A DNA stretch of 64,000 bases, taken from NCBI RefSeq assembly GCF_000761485.1, contig NZ_JPMX01000024.1:1-64000 (forward strand). Direction: 5' to 3'. Below are positions 16,478 through 24,442 of the stretch, piece by piece (within the stretch, counting starts at the first letter, position 1; the number at the start of each line of letters is the position of its first letter). The DNA comes from Modestobacter caceresii. GTDB taxonomy: Bacteria; Actinomycetota; Actinomycetes; Mycobacteriales; Geodermatophilaceae. The notes below the pieces were generated by a model that searched no databases, was not told where the DNA came from, and saw only the letters and a list, made by a program, of their open reading frames with translations. The position numbers were made by a program, and so were the translations under genes.

Positions 16478-17664
16478 GCCGCGTCGTGCTCGCCGCGTCC
16501 GACGACGAGCTGGCCCGGCGGGTCTCCGCCGCCGCCGACGGCGACGTCCACGTGCTGCCGGCCGGCCGGCTGCCCGGCGACCCGGCACGCCTGTTCGAGC
16601 AGCTCACCGACGGCGAGCTGCCGGAGGTGCTGATGATCGGCCCGGGGGCGCCGGCTCCCGACGTGCTCGCGCTGGCTGCCCGGATGGACGCGCAGTGCCC
16701 CGGGATCAGCGTGGTGCTCGTCACCCGGCCGGAGCCCGAGCTGTGGCAGGCCGCCATGCGGGCCGGCATCCGCGACCTGCTGGACCCCGGCGCCGACGTC
16801 GGGGAGATCCGGGCGGCCATCGAGCGGGCCGCGCAGGCCGCGGCCGGCCGGCGGCGTGCGCTGCGCCCGGCCGACGACACCAGCCGCTACACGGGCCGGG
16901 TGATCACCGTCGCCTCCCCGAAGGGCGGGGTGGGCAAGACGACGGTTGCGACCAACCTGGCCATCGGGCTGACCGCCTCCGCGCCGCAGTCCACGGTGCT
17001 GGTCGACCTGGACGTGCAGTTCGGCGATGTCGCCTCGGCGCTGGGGCTGGTGCCCGAGCACACGCTGCCCGACGCCGTGCACGGCCCGGCGAGCCAGGAC
17101 ACCATGGTGCTCAAGACCTTCCTGACCGGGCACCCCAGCGGGCTGTACGCGGTGTGCGGCTCGGACTCCCCGGCGGCCGGTGACACCGTCTCCGCCGCGG
17201 ACGTCACCGCGCTGCTCACCTCGCTGGCCCGCGAGTTCCGCTACGTCGTGGTCGACACCGCCCCGGGTCTGTCCGAACAGACGCTCGCCGCCCTGGACCG
17301 GGCCACCGACGTCGTGATGCTCAGCAGCATGGACGTGCCCGGGGTGCGCGGCCTGCGCAAGGAGCTCGACGTCCTCCGCGAGCTCTGCATGATCCCGGCC
17401 GGCCGGCACGTGGTGATGAACTTCGCCGACCCGAAGGGTGGGCTGTCGGTGCGCGACGTGGAGACCACGATCGGCACCGGCGTGGACGTCGTCCTCCCGC
17501 GGTCGTCGGCCGTGCCGGCGTCGACCAACCAGGGGGTGCCCCTGCTGCAGAGCGGCGGCCGGGACCCGATGACCAAGGAGCTGCGCCGACTGGTGGCCCG
17601 GTTCGCCGCCACGCCCCTGGTCAGCCCCGGCCGTGTCCGCGCCCGGCACCGGGCGGCGTCCTGA
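16474..17664 (+). CDS. cpaE: CpaE-like MinD-family ATPase
   Basis: A 396-residue protein with an N-terminal receiver-like domain (residues 1-125, without a convincing phospho-acceptor set) and a ParA/MinD ATPase domain. The deviant Walker A is SPKGGVGKTT with signature lysine K150, followed by DLDVQFGDVASALGL and VVVDTAPGL. CpaE directs the Tad machine to its cellular site in Caulobacter and is part of most actinobacterial Tad loci. It overlaps cpaB by 4 bases and cpaF by 1. Confidence 0.9.
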   Translation: MSRVVLAASDDELARRVSAAADGDVHVLPAGRLPGDPARLFEQLTDGELPEVLMIGPGAPAPDVLALAARMDAQCPGISVVLVTRPEPELWQAAMRAGIRDLLDPGADVGEIRAAIERAAQAAAGRRRALRPADDTSRYTGRVITVASPKGGVGKTTVATNLAIGLTASAPQSTVLVDLDVQFGDVASALGLVPEHTLPDAVHGPASQDTMVLKTFLTGHPSGLYAVCGSDSPAAGDTVSAADVTALLTSLAREFRYVVVDTAPGLSEQTLAALDRATDVVMLSSMDVPGVRGLRKELDVLRELCMIPAGRHVVMNFADPKGGLSVRDVETTIGTGVDVVLPRSSAVPASTNQGVPLLQSGGRDPMTKELRRLVARFAATPLVSPGRVRARHRAAS

Positions 17665-19076
17665 TGAACCTCGCCTCCCGCCTGGACGCCGCCCGTGGCG
17701 TCGCCGTCGCGCCGGTACCGGTCGCGCCGGTCGCGCCGGTGACGACCGCGCCCGCCGCCGGCTTCACGGGTCCGCCCGTCCCCGACGCCCTGAGCCGGCT
17801 CAAGGACCGGGTCGGCAAGGCGCTGTTCGAGCGCATGGGCAGCCGGATGAACGACCCGAGCCTGAGCGAGGACCAGCTCCGCGCCATCGTGCTCGGCGAG
17901 CTCGACGAGGTGGTGGAGGAGGAGAGCGTCCCGCTCAGCAGCGACGAGCGGCAGCGGCTCACCGCCGAGCTGGCCGACGACGTCCTGGGTTACGGCCCGC
18001 TGCAGCGGCTGCTCGACGACCCCGCGGTCACCGAGATCATGGTGAACGGCCCGGACTCCATCTACGTCGAGCAGCACGGCCGGCTCAGCCGGACCGCGTC
18101 GCGCTTCACCTCCGAGGAGCACCTGCGCCGGGTCATCGACCGGATCGTCTCCCGGGTGGGACGGCGGATCGACGAGTCCTCGCCGCTGGTCGACGCACGC
18201 CTGGCCGACGGCTCCCGGGTCAACGCCGTCATCCCGCCGCTGGCCTTCAGCGGCTCCACGCTCACGATCCGCAAGTTCTCCAAGGACCCGTTCACCGTCG
18301 ACGACCTGATCGCCTTCGGCACCCTGTCACCGGAGATGGCCGAGCTGCTCGACGCCTGCGTGGCGGCGCGGCTCAACGTGATCGTCTCCGGTGGCACCGG
18401 CACCGGGAAGACGACGCTGCTCAACGTGCTGTCCTCGTTCATCCCCGAGGGCGAACGGATCGTCACCATCGAGGACGCCGTCGAGCTGCAGCTGCAACAG
18501 GACCACGTGGTCCGCCTGGAGTCCCGACCGCCCAACATCGAGGGCAAGGGCGCGATCACCATCCGCGACCTGGTGCGCAACTCACTCCGCATGCGACCCG
18601 ATCGCATCGTGGTGGGGGAGTGCCGCGGTGGTGAGTCGCTGGACATGCTGCAGGCGATGAACACCGGCCACGACGGCTCGCTGTCCACCGTCCACGCCAA
18701 CACCCCGCGCGACGCGATCGCCCGGCTGGAGACGCTCGTGCTGATGGCCGGGATGGACCTGCCGCTGCGGGCGATCCGCGAGCAGATCGCCTCCGCCGTC
18801 GACGTCGTCGTGCAGATCACCCGGTTGCGTGACGGCAGCCGGCGGGTCACCCACGTCACCGAGGTGCAGGGCATGGAGGGGGAGACGGTCACCCTGCAGG
18901 ACGCCTTCCTCTTCGACTACTCCGCGGGCGTCGACGCACACGGGAAGTTCCTCGGCAAGCCGGTGCCCACCGGGGTCCGCCCGCGGTTCACCGACAAGTT
19001 CGACGACCTCGGGATCACGCTCTCCCCGCGGGTCTTCGGCGCTCCGGAGGTCCCCCGCCAGCGGAGCTGGTCCTGA
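17664..19076 (+). CDS. cpaF: pilus assembly/secretion ATPase CpaF (TadA)
   Basis: The 470-residue hexameric ATPase that powers Tad pilus extension and retraction. Walker A GGTGTGKTT begins at G243; the Asp box (TIEDAVELQLQ), Walker B-type IVVGECRGGE and His box STVHANTPRDA follow in order. The N-terminus carries a Pro/Ala/Val low-complexity run (residues 14-30) before the N1 domain, an extension likely to be flexible. Start ATG overlaps the cpaE stop (TGATG). Confidence 0.95.
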   Translation: MNLASRLDAARGVAVAPVPVAPVAPVTTAPAAGFTGPPVPDALSRLKDRVGKALFERMGSRMNDPSLSEDQLRAIVLGELDEVVEEESVPLSSDERQRLTAELADDVLGYGPLQRLLDDPAVTEIMVNGPDSIYVEQHGRLSRTASRFTSEEHLRRVIDRIVSRVGRRIDESSPLVDARLADGSRVNAVIPPLAFSGSTLTIRKFSKDPFTVDDLIAFGTLSPEMAELLDACVAARLNVIVSGGTGTGKTTLLNVLSSFIPEGERIVTIEDAVELQLQQDHVVRLESRPPNIEGKGAITIRDLVRNSLRMRPDRIVVGECRGGESLDMLQAMNTGHDGSLSTVHANTPRDAIARLETLVLMAGMDLPLRAIREQIASAVDVVVQITRLRDGSRRVTHVTEVQGMEGETVTLQDAFLFDYSAGVDAHGKFLGKPVPTGVRPRFTDKFDDLGITLSPRVFGAPEVPRQRSWS

Positions 19077-20017
19077 TGGCCTCGGCGTTCCTCGTCCTGG
19101 GCGTGTCGGCTGTGCTGGCCGCGCTGCTCCTGACGGCTCTCGTCGTCCTGCCCGCGGGCCCCGCCCAGGTCCCGCTCAGCCGGCTGGACCCGGCCACCGC
19201 GCCGCCGTCCTCCGCGCTCGCCGGTGCCGGGGCGGCCGCCGGTGCGGCGGTGGGCAGGGTGCTGGAGAGGCGGGGCCGGGCGGCCTCGGGCACCGCCGCG
19301 CTGGAGCGGGCAGGGATCGCGACGGCGCTGCCGGACTTCGTCCTGCTGGTCGGCGTGGCCACGCTCGGCCTGGGTGCCACCGGGGCGCTGCTGGGCGGGC
19401 CGGTGCTCGGCGTCCTCGCCGCCCTTGCCGGGCCACTGGGTGTCAGGCTGCTGCTGAAGGTCAGGGCCGCACGACGGCGGGCCGCGTTCGCCGACCAGCT
19501 CGACGACTCCCTGCAGCTGATGGCCAGCAGCCTGCGGGCCGGGCACAGCCTGCTCCGGTCGGTCGACTCGGTGTCCCACGAGGCCGAGGCGCCGACGTCG
19601 GAGGAGTTCGCCCGGATCGTCAACGAGACCCGGGTGGGACGCGACCTCAGCGACGCCCTGGACGAGGTGGCCGCGCGGATGGGCAGCGACGACTTCGTCT
19701 GGGTCGCGCAGGCCATCGCCATCCACCGGGAAGTGGGCGGGAACCTCGCGGAGGTGCTGGACGCGGTCGGCCACACCATCCGGGAGCGCAACGCGATCCG
19801 CCGTCAGGTGAAGGCGCTGTCCGCGGAAGGGAAGCTGTCGGCGACCGTGCTGATGGCGTTGCCGTTCGGCATCGTCGCCTTCCTCTCGGTGACCAACCCG
19901 GCCTACCTGGCCAAGTTCACCCAGAGCCTCGCCGGCTACGCCATGCTCGCGGTGGCCGCGGTGATGATGGCCGTCGGCGGCTTCTGGCTCAAGAAGACCG
20001 TGGCGATCCGGTTCTGA
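19076..20017 (+). CDS. tadB: TadB-like inner-membrane platform protein
   Basis: A 313-residue type II secretion F-domain protein: two N-terminal helices (residues 3-25 and about 88-125), the cytoplasmic F domain beginning FADQLDDSLQLMASSLRAGH, and two C-terminal helices after VKALSAEGKLSA. With TadC it forms the membrane platform driven by CpaF. It overlaps cpaF by one base (TGATGG) and tadC by one base. Confidence 0.9.
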   Translation: MASAFLVLGVSAVLAALLLTALVVLPAGPAQVPLSRLDPATAPPSSALAGAGAAAGAAVGRVLERRGRAASGTAALERAGIATALPDFVLLVGVATLGLGATGALLGGPVLGVLAALAGPLGVRLLLKVRAARRRAAFADQLDDSLQLMASSLRAGHSLLRSVDSVSHEAEAPTSEEFARIVNETRVGRDLSDALDEVAARMGSDDFVWVAQAIAIHREVGGNLAEVLDAVGHTIRERNAIRRQVKALSAEGKLSATVLMALPFGIVAFLSVTNPAYLAKFTQSLAGYAMLAVAAVMMAVGGFWLKKTVAIRF

Positions 20018-20910
20018 TGATGGACCTGCCCCTCGTCGTGCTGACGGCCGCCGTCGCGTTGGCCCTCGCGCTGCCGGTGCTCGGCTGGGCCACCCTCAGC
20101 CGACCCGCGCCGGCCGCTGTCCAGGCACGGGAGAACCTCACCCGCGGTCTGGACCTGGGCTCTGCCTCCGCGGCCCGGTCCGGGTCCCGGGCGGGCGCCG
20201 GCCTGGTCCGGGCGCTGACGCCGCGCGGCACCGTCGCCCGGCTCAACCGGCTGGCCGGCACCGCCGGCCGCCCGGCGGCCTGGCCGCTGCCCCGGCTCAT
20301 CGCGGCGAAGCTGGTGCTCGCCGTCGTTGCTGCGGGCCTGGGGCTCGTGGTCGTCTCCGGTCGCCCTGGTCTCCTGCCCGGCCTCCTCGCCGTGGCGGTG
20401 ACCGGCGTGGCCTACTTCGTGCCGGAGCTGCTGCTGTACAGCCGCGGGCAGGAGCGGCAGCAGGCCATCAGCCTGGAGCTGGCCGACACGCTGGACCAGA
20501 TGACCATCGCCGTGGAGGCGGGGCTGGGCTTCGAGTCGGCGATGGCCCGGGCCGGGAAGAACGGCACCGGCCCGCTCGCCGAGGAGCTGGTGCGCACCCT
20601 CCAGGACATCGCGGTCGGCCAGCCCCGCCGGGAGGCCTACCTCGCTCTCGCCGAGCGCACCGCCGTCCCGGACCTGCGCCGGTTCATCCGCGCGGTGGTC
20701 CAGGCCGACCAGTACGGGGTCTCGATCGCCGACGTGCTGCGGACCCAGGCCCAGGAGATGCGCCTCAAGCGCCGCCAGCGGGCCGAGGAGAAGGCCATGC
20801 AGATCCCGGTCAAGGTGATCTTCCCGCTGATCCTCTGCATCTTGCCGACCCTGTTCATCGTCCTGCTCGGGCCGGCCGTCATGGACATCGTGGCGGCCTT
20901 CAGCGACTGA
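20017..20910 (+). CDS. tadC: TadC-like inner-membrane platform protein
   Basis: A 297-residue second F-domain platform protein. Helices at residues 5-27 and about 88-130 precede the F domain (ELADTLDQMTIAVEAGLGFE), which ends with the conserved KRRQRAEEKAMQIPVKVIFP run and a final helix. Two consecutive ATG codons (20017 and 20020) are available; the first overlaps the tadB stop. A hairpin terminator follows immediately, so this is the last gene of the pilus operon. Confidence 0.9.
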   Translation: MMDLPLVVLTAAVALALALPVLGWATLSRPAPAAVQARENLTRGLDLGSASAARSGSRAGAGLVRALTPRGTVARLNRLAGTAGRPAAWPLPRLIAAKLVLAVVAAGLGLVVVSGRPGLLPGLLAVAVTGVAYFVPELLLYSRGQERQQAISLELADTLDQMTIAVEAGLGFESAMARAGKNGTGPLAEELVRTLQDIAVGQPRREAYLALAERTAVPDLRRFIRAVVQADQYGVSIADVLRTQAQEMRLKRRQRAEEKAMQIPVKVIFPLILCILPTLFIVLLGPAVMDIVAAFSD

Positions 20911-20943
20911 GCCGGCCGCCGTCCGGAGAGCCCGGCGGCCGGC
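20911..20943. terminator. terminator after the Tad operon
   Basis: GCCGGCCGCCG (20911-20921) pairs with CGGCGGCCGGC (20933-20943), starting right after the tadC stop codon. The facing gene at 20964 stops 21 bases beyond it, so it can serve both strands. Confidence 0.65.
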
Positions 20944-20963
20944 CCGTCACTGATAGCGGCCGG

Positions 20964-21308
20964 TCAGCCCGTGGAGCGGGGCTGGGCGGGGTTCGTCGGG
21001 TCGCCCTGGGACGGCGGGTTGATCTTCGGGCCGGTGGTCGCCTCGGAGACCTGCGAGCCACCCGAGGGCGCGGGAGCGTGCTCGGGCTGGGCGGCGGCGG
21101 GGTCTCCACCGGAGGGCTGGGCGCCGGCCTCGAGGTCGGCCAGTCGGTGCTTCATCGCCTGCACCACCTGCACCCGGTTGGCGTGGGCCTGCTCATAGGT
21201 GAGCAGGGTCCGCAGGTCGTCGACGGCCAGGGTGCGAATGCGGGAGGTGAGGCTCCCCACCGGCAGATGGTCGTAGTCGGGCAGCGGGAGGGTGTCGTGC
21301 TCGGGCAT
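20964..21308 (-). CDS. DUF8129-like actinobacterial protein
   Basis: A 114-residue acidic protein. Its first 65 residues, starting MPEHDTLPLPDYDHLPVGSL and continuing through LLTYEQAHANR and VVQAMKHRLADLEAGA, match a conserved actinobacterial module I recall as DUF8129; the rest is a Pro/Gly/Ala-rich disordered tail. No enzymatic motif. AAGGAG precedes the ATG. It diverges from the Rv2629-like gene and shares a mirror-symmetric promoter region with it, suggesting joint stress control. Confidence 0.75.
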   Translation of the reverse strand: MPEHDTLPLPDYDHLPVGSLTSRIRTLAVDDLRTLLTYEQAHANRVQVVQAMKHRLADLEAGAQPSGGDPAAAQPEHAPAPSGGSQVSEATTGPKINPPSQGDPTNPAQPRSTG

Positions 21309-21347
21309 CCCAGCTCCTTCCGGTTGCGGGAACGTGTCCCGGACCGC

Positions 21348-21405
21348 CTACCCGGACCGGGCCCGCTGACACACCCGGGTGTGAGACGACCGGACCGGTG
21401 GGTAG
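21348..21405. promoter_or_regulatory. mirror-symmetric divergent promoter region with GGGTAG boxes
   Basis: GGGTAG occurs on the minus strand (21353-21348) and on the plus strand (21400-21405), each about 15-17 bases from a GTGT/GTGA element lying in a perfect central palindrome CACACCCGGGTGTG (21370-21383). GGGTA-type -10 boxes with GTTT-like -35 boxes belong to SigB/SigF-class sigma factors in actinobacteria; the -35 match here is partial. The region serves the genes at 20964-21308 and 21486-22613. Confidence 0.45.
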
Positions 21406-21485
21406 GCCGCGACGACGCACCGCTCGGGGCCGAGTCTCCGGCCCCGTCCGTTTCCATCGACCACATCGAAGGAGCCACCCGTCCC

Positions 21486-22613
21486 ATGGACGTGACCTTC
21501 CTGGAACAGGTGTTCAGCGCGCCGGGCCCGTACGCCACGATCTGCGCCGATGTCACCCACACCACCGAGAACGCCGACGCCGAGGTCGAACTGCGAGTCC
21601 GCGCGGTCTGCGAGGAGCTGGCCGCCGGCGGCGCACCCGAGGGGGTGGTCGAGTCGGTGCGCAGTCAGCTGCTGCAGGCCAACGACGGTGGTGAGATCGC
21701 CACCCTGCGCGGCCGCGCCCTGATCGTGGCCGCCGACGGCTCCGTGGTGCTGGACGAGGCGCTGGCCGACGTCCCGCGCGACCCGGTCGCCCGCTGGTCG
21801 CCCCACCCGGACCTGCTGCCGGTGTTGCGCCAGCTGGCCGGCCGGGTGCCGCACGTGGTCGTCGTCGCCGACCGGGTCGGCGCCGACCTCTCGGTGGCCA
21901 CCACGCCCGGGCGCCCCACGGACGAGGAGACCGTCGAGGGCGACACCTTCCACATGCGCAAGGTCAAGGTCGGCGGGTGGGCGCACAACACCTACATGCA
22001 CACCGCGGAGAACCAGTGGGAGGAGAACGCCGGTCAGGTGGCCGACCACCTCCACCGGCTGGTCACCGGGAGCGGCGCCCAGTTCGTCCTGGTCGCCGGG
22101 GACGTCCGGGCCCGTCAGCTGATCGCCGACAAGGCCAGCAAGGAGGTCGGCGACATCCTGATCTCGATGGAGGAGGGCGGCCGCGCCGCCGGGGCGGACC
22201 GCGCGCCGATCGAGCGCCGGGCGCTGGAGCTCGTCGCCGAGTACGAGGGGCACGGGCAGGCGGGAGCGGTGGAGCAGGTCCAGGCGGCCTCTGCCCACGG
22301 ACTGGCCGTCACCGGCACCGCGTCGGTCGTCGAGGCTCTGCGCAAGGCCCAGGTCGAGACCCTGGTGCTCGCCGACCAGGCCGACGACGAGCAGCTGCTC
22401 GTCGGCACCGATCCGTTGCAGATCGGCGTGGACGAGGCGGACATGACCGCCGTGGGGGTCTCCGACGCCCAGCGCGTCCCGGTCGACCAGGCGCTGCTGC
22501 GCGCCGCCGTCGGCAGCGATGCGGCGGTCGTCGTCGTACGGCGGTCGGCGATGCCCGACGGCGTCTCGGTGGCCGCCGTCCTGCGCTACACCGACGCCTC
22601 CACCCCCAGCTGA
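21486..22613 (+). CDS. Rv2629/Balon-like eRF1-related protein (baeRF2 type)
   Basis: A 375-residue protein of the bacterial archaeo-eukaryotic release-factor group that includes M. tuberculosis Rv2629; mycobacterial relatives of this group were described as Balon-type ribosome hibernation factors. Residues 1-130 form the first domain, the segment HMRKVKVGGWAHNTYMH then TAENQWEENAGQVADHL marks the middle domain, and the C-terminal ribosomal-L7Ae-like domain begins near residue 230 and includes GTASVVEALRKAQVETLVL. No GGQ peptide-release motif is present, so it is not a classical release factor. AAGGAG lies 12 bases before the ATG. Confidence 0.82.
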   Translation: MDVTFLEQVFSAPGPYATICADVTHTTENADAEVELRVRAVCEELAAGGAPEGVVESVRSQLLQANDGGEIATLRGRALIVAADGSVVLDEALADVPRDPVARWSPHPDLLPVLRQLAGRVPHVVVVADRVGADLSVATTPGRPTDEETVEGDTFHMRKVKVGGWAHNTYMHTAENQWEENAGQVADHLHRLVTGSGAQFVLVAGDVRARQLIADKASKEVGDILISMEEGGRAAGADRAPIERRALELVAEYEGHGQAGAVEQVQAASAHGLAVTGTASVVEALRKAQVETLVLADQADDEQLLVGTDPLQIGVDEADMTAVGVSDAQRVPVDQALLRAAVGSDAAVVVVRRSAMPDGVSVAAVLRYTDASTPS

Positions 22614-22672
22614 CCCACGGGTCACCCCCACCCCCAGGCCGCGCCGCGGCCGATCGAGACGAGGAGCACCCC

Positions 22673-22930
22673 ATGACCGACCCCCGCCAGCCCGCCACTT
22701 CCCCCGGCACCGACCCGGCCGACATCGAGCACCGGGCCGCGATCGCCGAGGCGCTGGGCAAGGAGGTGTGGCCGGCCGACAAGGCCACCCTGGTCGCCAA
22801 GGCCCAGGAGTCGAACGCCCAGGACCGCGTGCTCGCCGACCTGAACCGGCTGCCGGCCGGCACCGAGTTCACCAACGTCCAGGAGGTCGCTGAGGCCCTC
22901 GGGATCCACACCGAGCAACAGCGCTTCTGA
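22673..22930 (+). CDS. DUF2795 domain protein
   Basis: An 85-residue protein dominated by a DUF2795 domain (residues 18-80): IAEALGKEVWPADKATLVAK followed by VLADLNRLPAGTEFTNVQEV and a last EALGI helix. This helical domain is common in actinobacterial stress proteins; function unknown. GAGGAG precedes the ATG by 7 bases. The upstream Rv2629-like gene ends 59 bases away, so the two may be co-transcribed. Confidence 0.82.
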   Translation: MTDPRQPATSPGTDPADIEHRAAIAEALGKEVWPADKATLVAKAQESNAQDRVLADLNRLPAGTEFTNVQEVAEALGIHTEQQRF

Positions 22931-22971
22931 TCAGCAGGCGTCGGCTCGGGGGACGTGGGTAGGGCAGCACC

Positions 22972-23223
22972 ATGCCCTCCATGAAGGACCCGTCCCCCGA
23001 GGCGATCGCCAACGTCACCGAGCACAACGTCGAGACCCGGGCGCAGTTGCTGCCCGAGGAGCAGTCCGTCGAGGGTGACACCGACCCCACCAACGACGGC
23101 CTGGACCCCAAAGTGCAGGCCGCGGTCATCCTCGCCGAGTCGGAGGAGCGCACCGTGCACGCCGACCCCGACGACGCGCAGGGCGGGCACCGGCAGTCCG
23201 CCGAGACCGCCGACCTGCCCTAG
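22972..23223 (+). CDS. small acidic hypothetical protein
   Basis: An 83-residue, highly acidic and probably disordered protein. It has no recognisable domain; the middle segment DPKVQAAVILAESEERT may form a helix. GGGTAG lies 9 bases upstream of ATG 22972, like the boxes at 21348 and 21400, hinting at the same regulon. An internal ATG three codons in (22981) is an alternative start. It follows the DUF2795 gene in the same direction. Confidence 0.6.
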   Translation: MPSMKDPSPEAIANVTEHNVETRAQLLPEEQSVEGDTDPTNDGLDPKVQAAVILAESEERTVHADPDDAQGGHRQSAETADLP

Positions 23224-23235
23224 GCAGGGCGCCGC

Positions 23236-24261
23236 TCAGCCCACGGAGCGGGGCGGGGCGGTGCTCTCCCGGACGACGAGCCGCGTCGACAGCTCCAGCC
23301 GGGGGGTCTCCAGGTGCTCGCCCCGCACCAACCGCAGGACGGTGCGGGCGGCGAGCGACCCCATCTCCGACAGCGGCTGGTGCACCGTGGTCAGCGGCGG
23401 GGAGGACCACTGGGCCACGGGCAGGTCGTCGAAGCCGATCACGCTGACGTCCTCGGGCACCCGCAGCCCCGCGCGACGGACCGCCTCGAACACCCCGAAG
23501 GCCATCTGGTCGTTCGCGGCCACGATGGCGGTGGGCGGCTCGGGCAGCTGCAGCAGCTCGGTCGCCGCACGGAAACCCGCCTCGTGGCTGAAGTCGCCGA
23601 CATGGTGCAGCTCGGGATCGACGGTGAGACCGGCCGCCTCCAACGCGGCACGGTGACCGTCCTGGCGGGCCCGGCTGGACAGGAGGGTGGGCGTGCCGGC
23701 CACGACGCCGATCCGGCGGTGGCCCAGGCCGATCAGGTGCTCGGTGGCGGTGAGGCCGCCGGCCCAGTTGGTCGCACCGATCGTCGGCACGTCCAGTTCC
23801 GGGACCCCGGCCGGGTCGATCACCACGGCCGGCACGTGCAGCCGGCGCAGCTCCGCGTGTAGCGACGGGTCGACGTCGCTGGTCACCAGGATCGCGCCGT
23901 CGCTGTTCCGCCCGGCGAGGTTGTCCAGCCACGAGCGGGTGTCGCTGGCCCGCCGGTGGATCGCGGTGACGACGGTGCCCACCCCCTCGGCGTGGGCGGC
24001 GTCCTCGACGCCCCGGATGATCTCGACCGCCCAGGGGCTGTCGAGGTCGTTGAAGACGAGGTCGATCAGTCGGGCGGCGTTGGGGGGCCGACTCCCGCGG
24101 CGCCGGTAGCCGTGGTCGCGCAGCAGTCGCTCGACCCGCTCCCGGGTGTGCGGGGCGACGTCCGAGCGGCCGTTGAGGACGCGCGAGACGGTGGGTACGG
24201 ACACCCCTGCCTCGGCCGCGATGGCCGCGATGGTGACCGTGCGCGTCTGGGTGTCGGACAC
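23236..24261 (-). CDS. LacI-family transcriptional regulator
   Basis: A 341-residue LacI/GalR regulator. The N-terminal helix-turn-helix reads VTIAAIAAEAGVSVPTVSRV with the hinge helix after LNGRSDVAPHTRERVERLL; residues about 68-340 form a periplasmic-binding-protein-like sugar-sensing domain (VNF-type start LIDLVFNDLDSPWAVEIIRG, effector loops ANDQMAFGV and GFDDLPVA). GTG 24261 follows GAGGAGGAGG. It is divergent from the xylanase gene and very likely represses it, releasing DNA on binding a xylo-oligosaccharide. Confidence 0.92.
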   Translation of the reverse strand: MSDTQTRTVTIAAIAAEAGVSVPTVSRVLNGRSDVAPHTRERVERLLRDHGYRRRGSRPPNAARLIDLVFNDLDSPWAVEIIRGVEDAAHAEGVGTVVTAIHRRASDTRSWLDNLAGRNSDGAILVTSDVDPSLHAELRRLHVPAVVIDPAGVPELDVPTIGATNWAGGLTATEHLIGLGHRRIGVVAGTPTLLSSRARQDGHRAALEAAGLTVDPELHHVGDFSHEAGFRAATELLQLPEPPTAIVAANDQMAFGVFEAVRRAGLRVPEDVSVIGFDDLPVAQWSSPPLTTVHQPLSEMGSLAARTVLRLVRGEHLETPRLELSTRLVVRESTAPPRSVG

Positions 24262-24354
24262 CGACCCCTCCTCCTCGTGGACGGGCCCACCCTACGGCCA
24301 GGGGGCGTGCCCACCAGCCCCGGCCGGGTGACACCAGGACACGCCGGGCACCTG

Positions 24355-24383
24355 TTGTCAGGACGGTCGGTGGTTCGTAATGT
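24355..24383 (+). promoter_or_regulatory. xylanase promoter (-35/-10)
   Basis: TTGTCA (24355-24360) and TAATGT (24378-24383) are separated by 17 bases, close to the housekeeping consensus. The expected start point is near 24390, about 50 bases before the signal-peptide ATG. Confidence 0.6.
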
Positions 24384-24395
24384 GCCGCGCAGCAC

Positions 24396-24410
24396 TTCCG
24401 GAAACTACCG
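24396..24410. promoter_or_regulatory. candidate LacI-family operator for the xylanase
   Basis: TTCCGGAA (24396-24403) overlaps the imperfect palindrome CGGAAACTACCG (24399-24410). This resembles the CGAAACTTTCG-type element described for Streptomyces xylanase genes and sits just downstream of the predicted start point, a good place for repression by the LacI protein encoded next door. Confidence 0.5.
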
Positions 24411-24442
24411 ACATGGCAACGATGCCGACGAGAGGTTGCGCC

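Noticed and set aside
17713-17748. Repeated GCGCCGGTC units near the start of cpaF as a regulatory repeat
   Set aside because: They simply encode the Val-Ala-Pro run of the flexible N-terminus.
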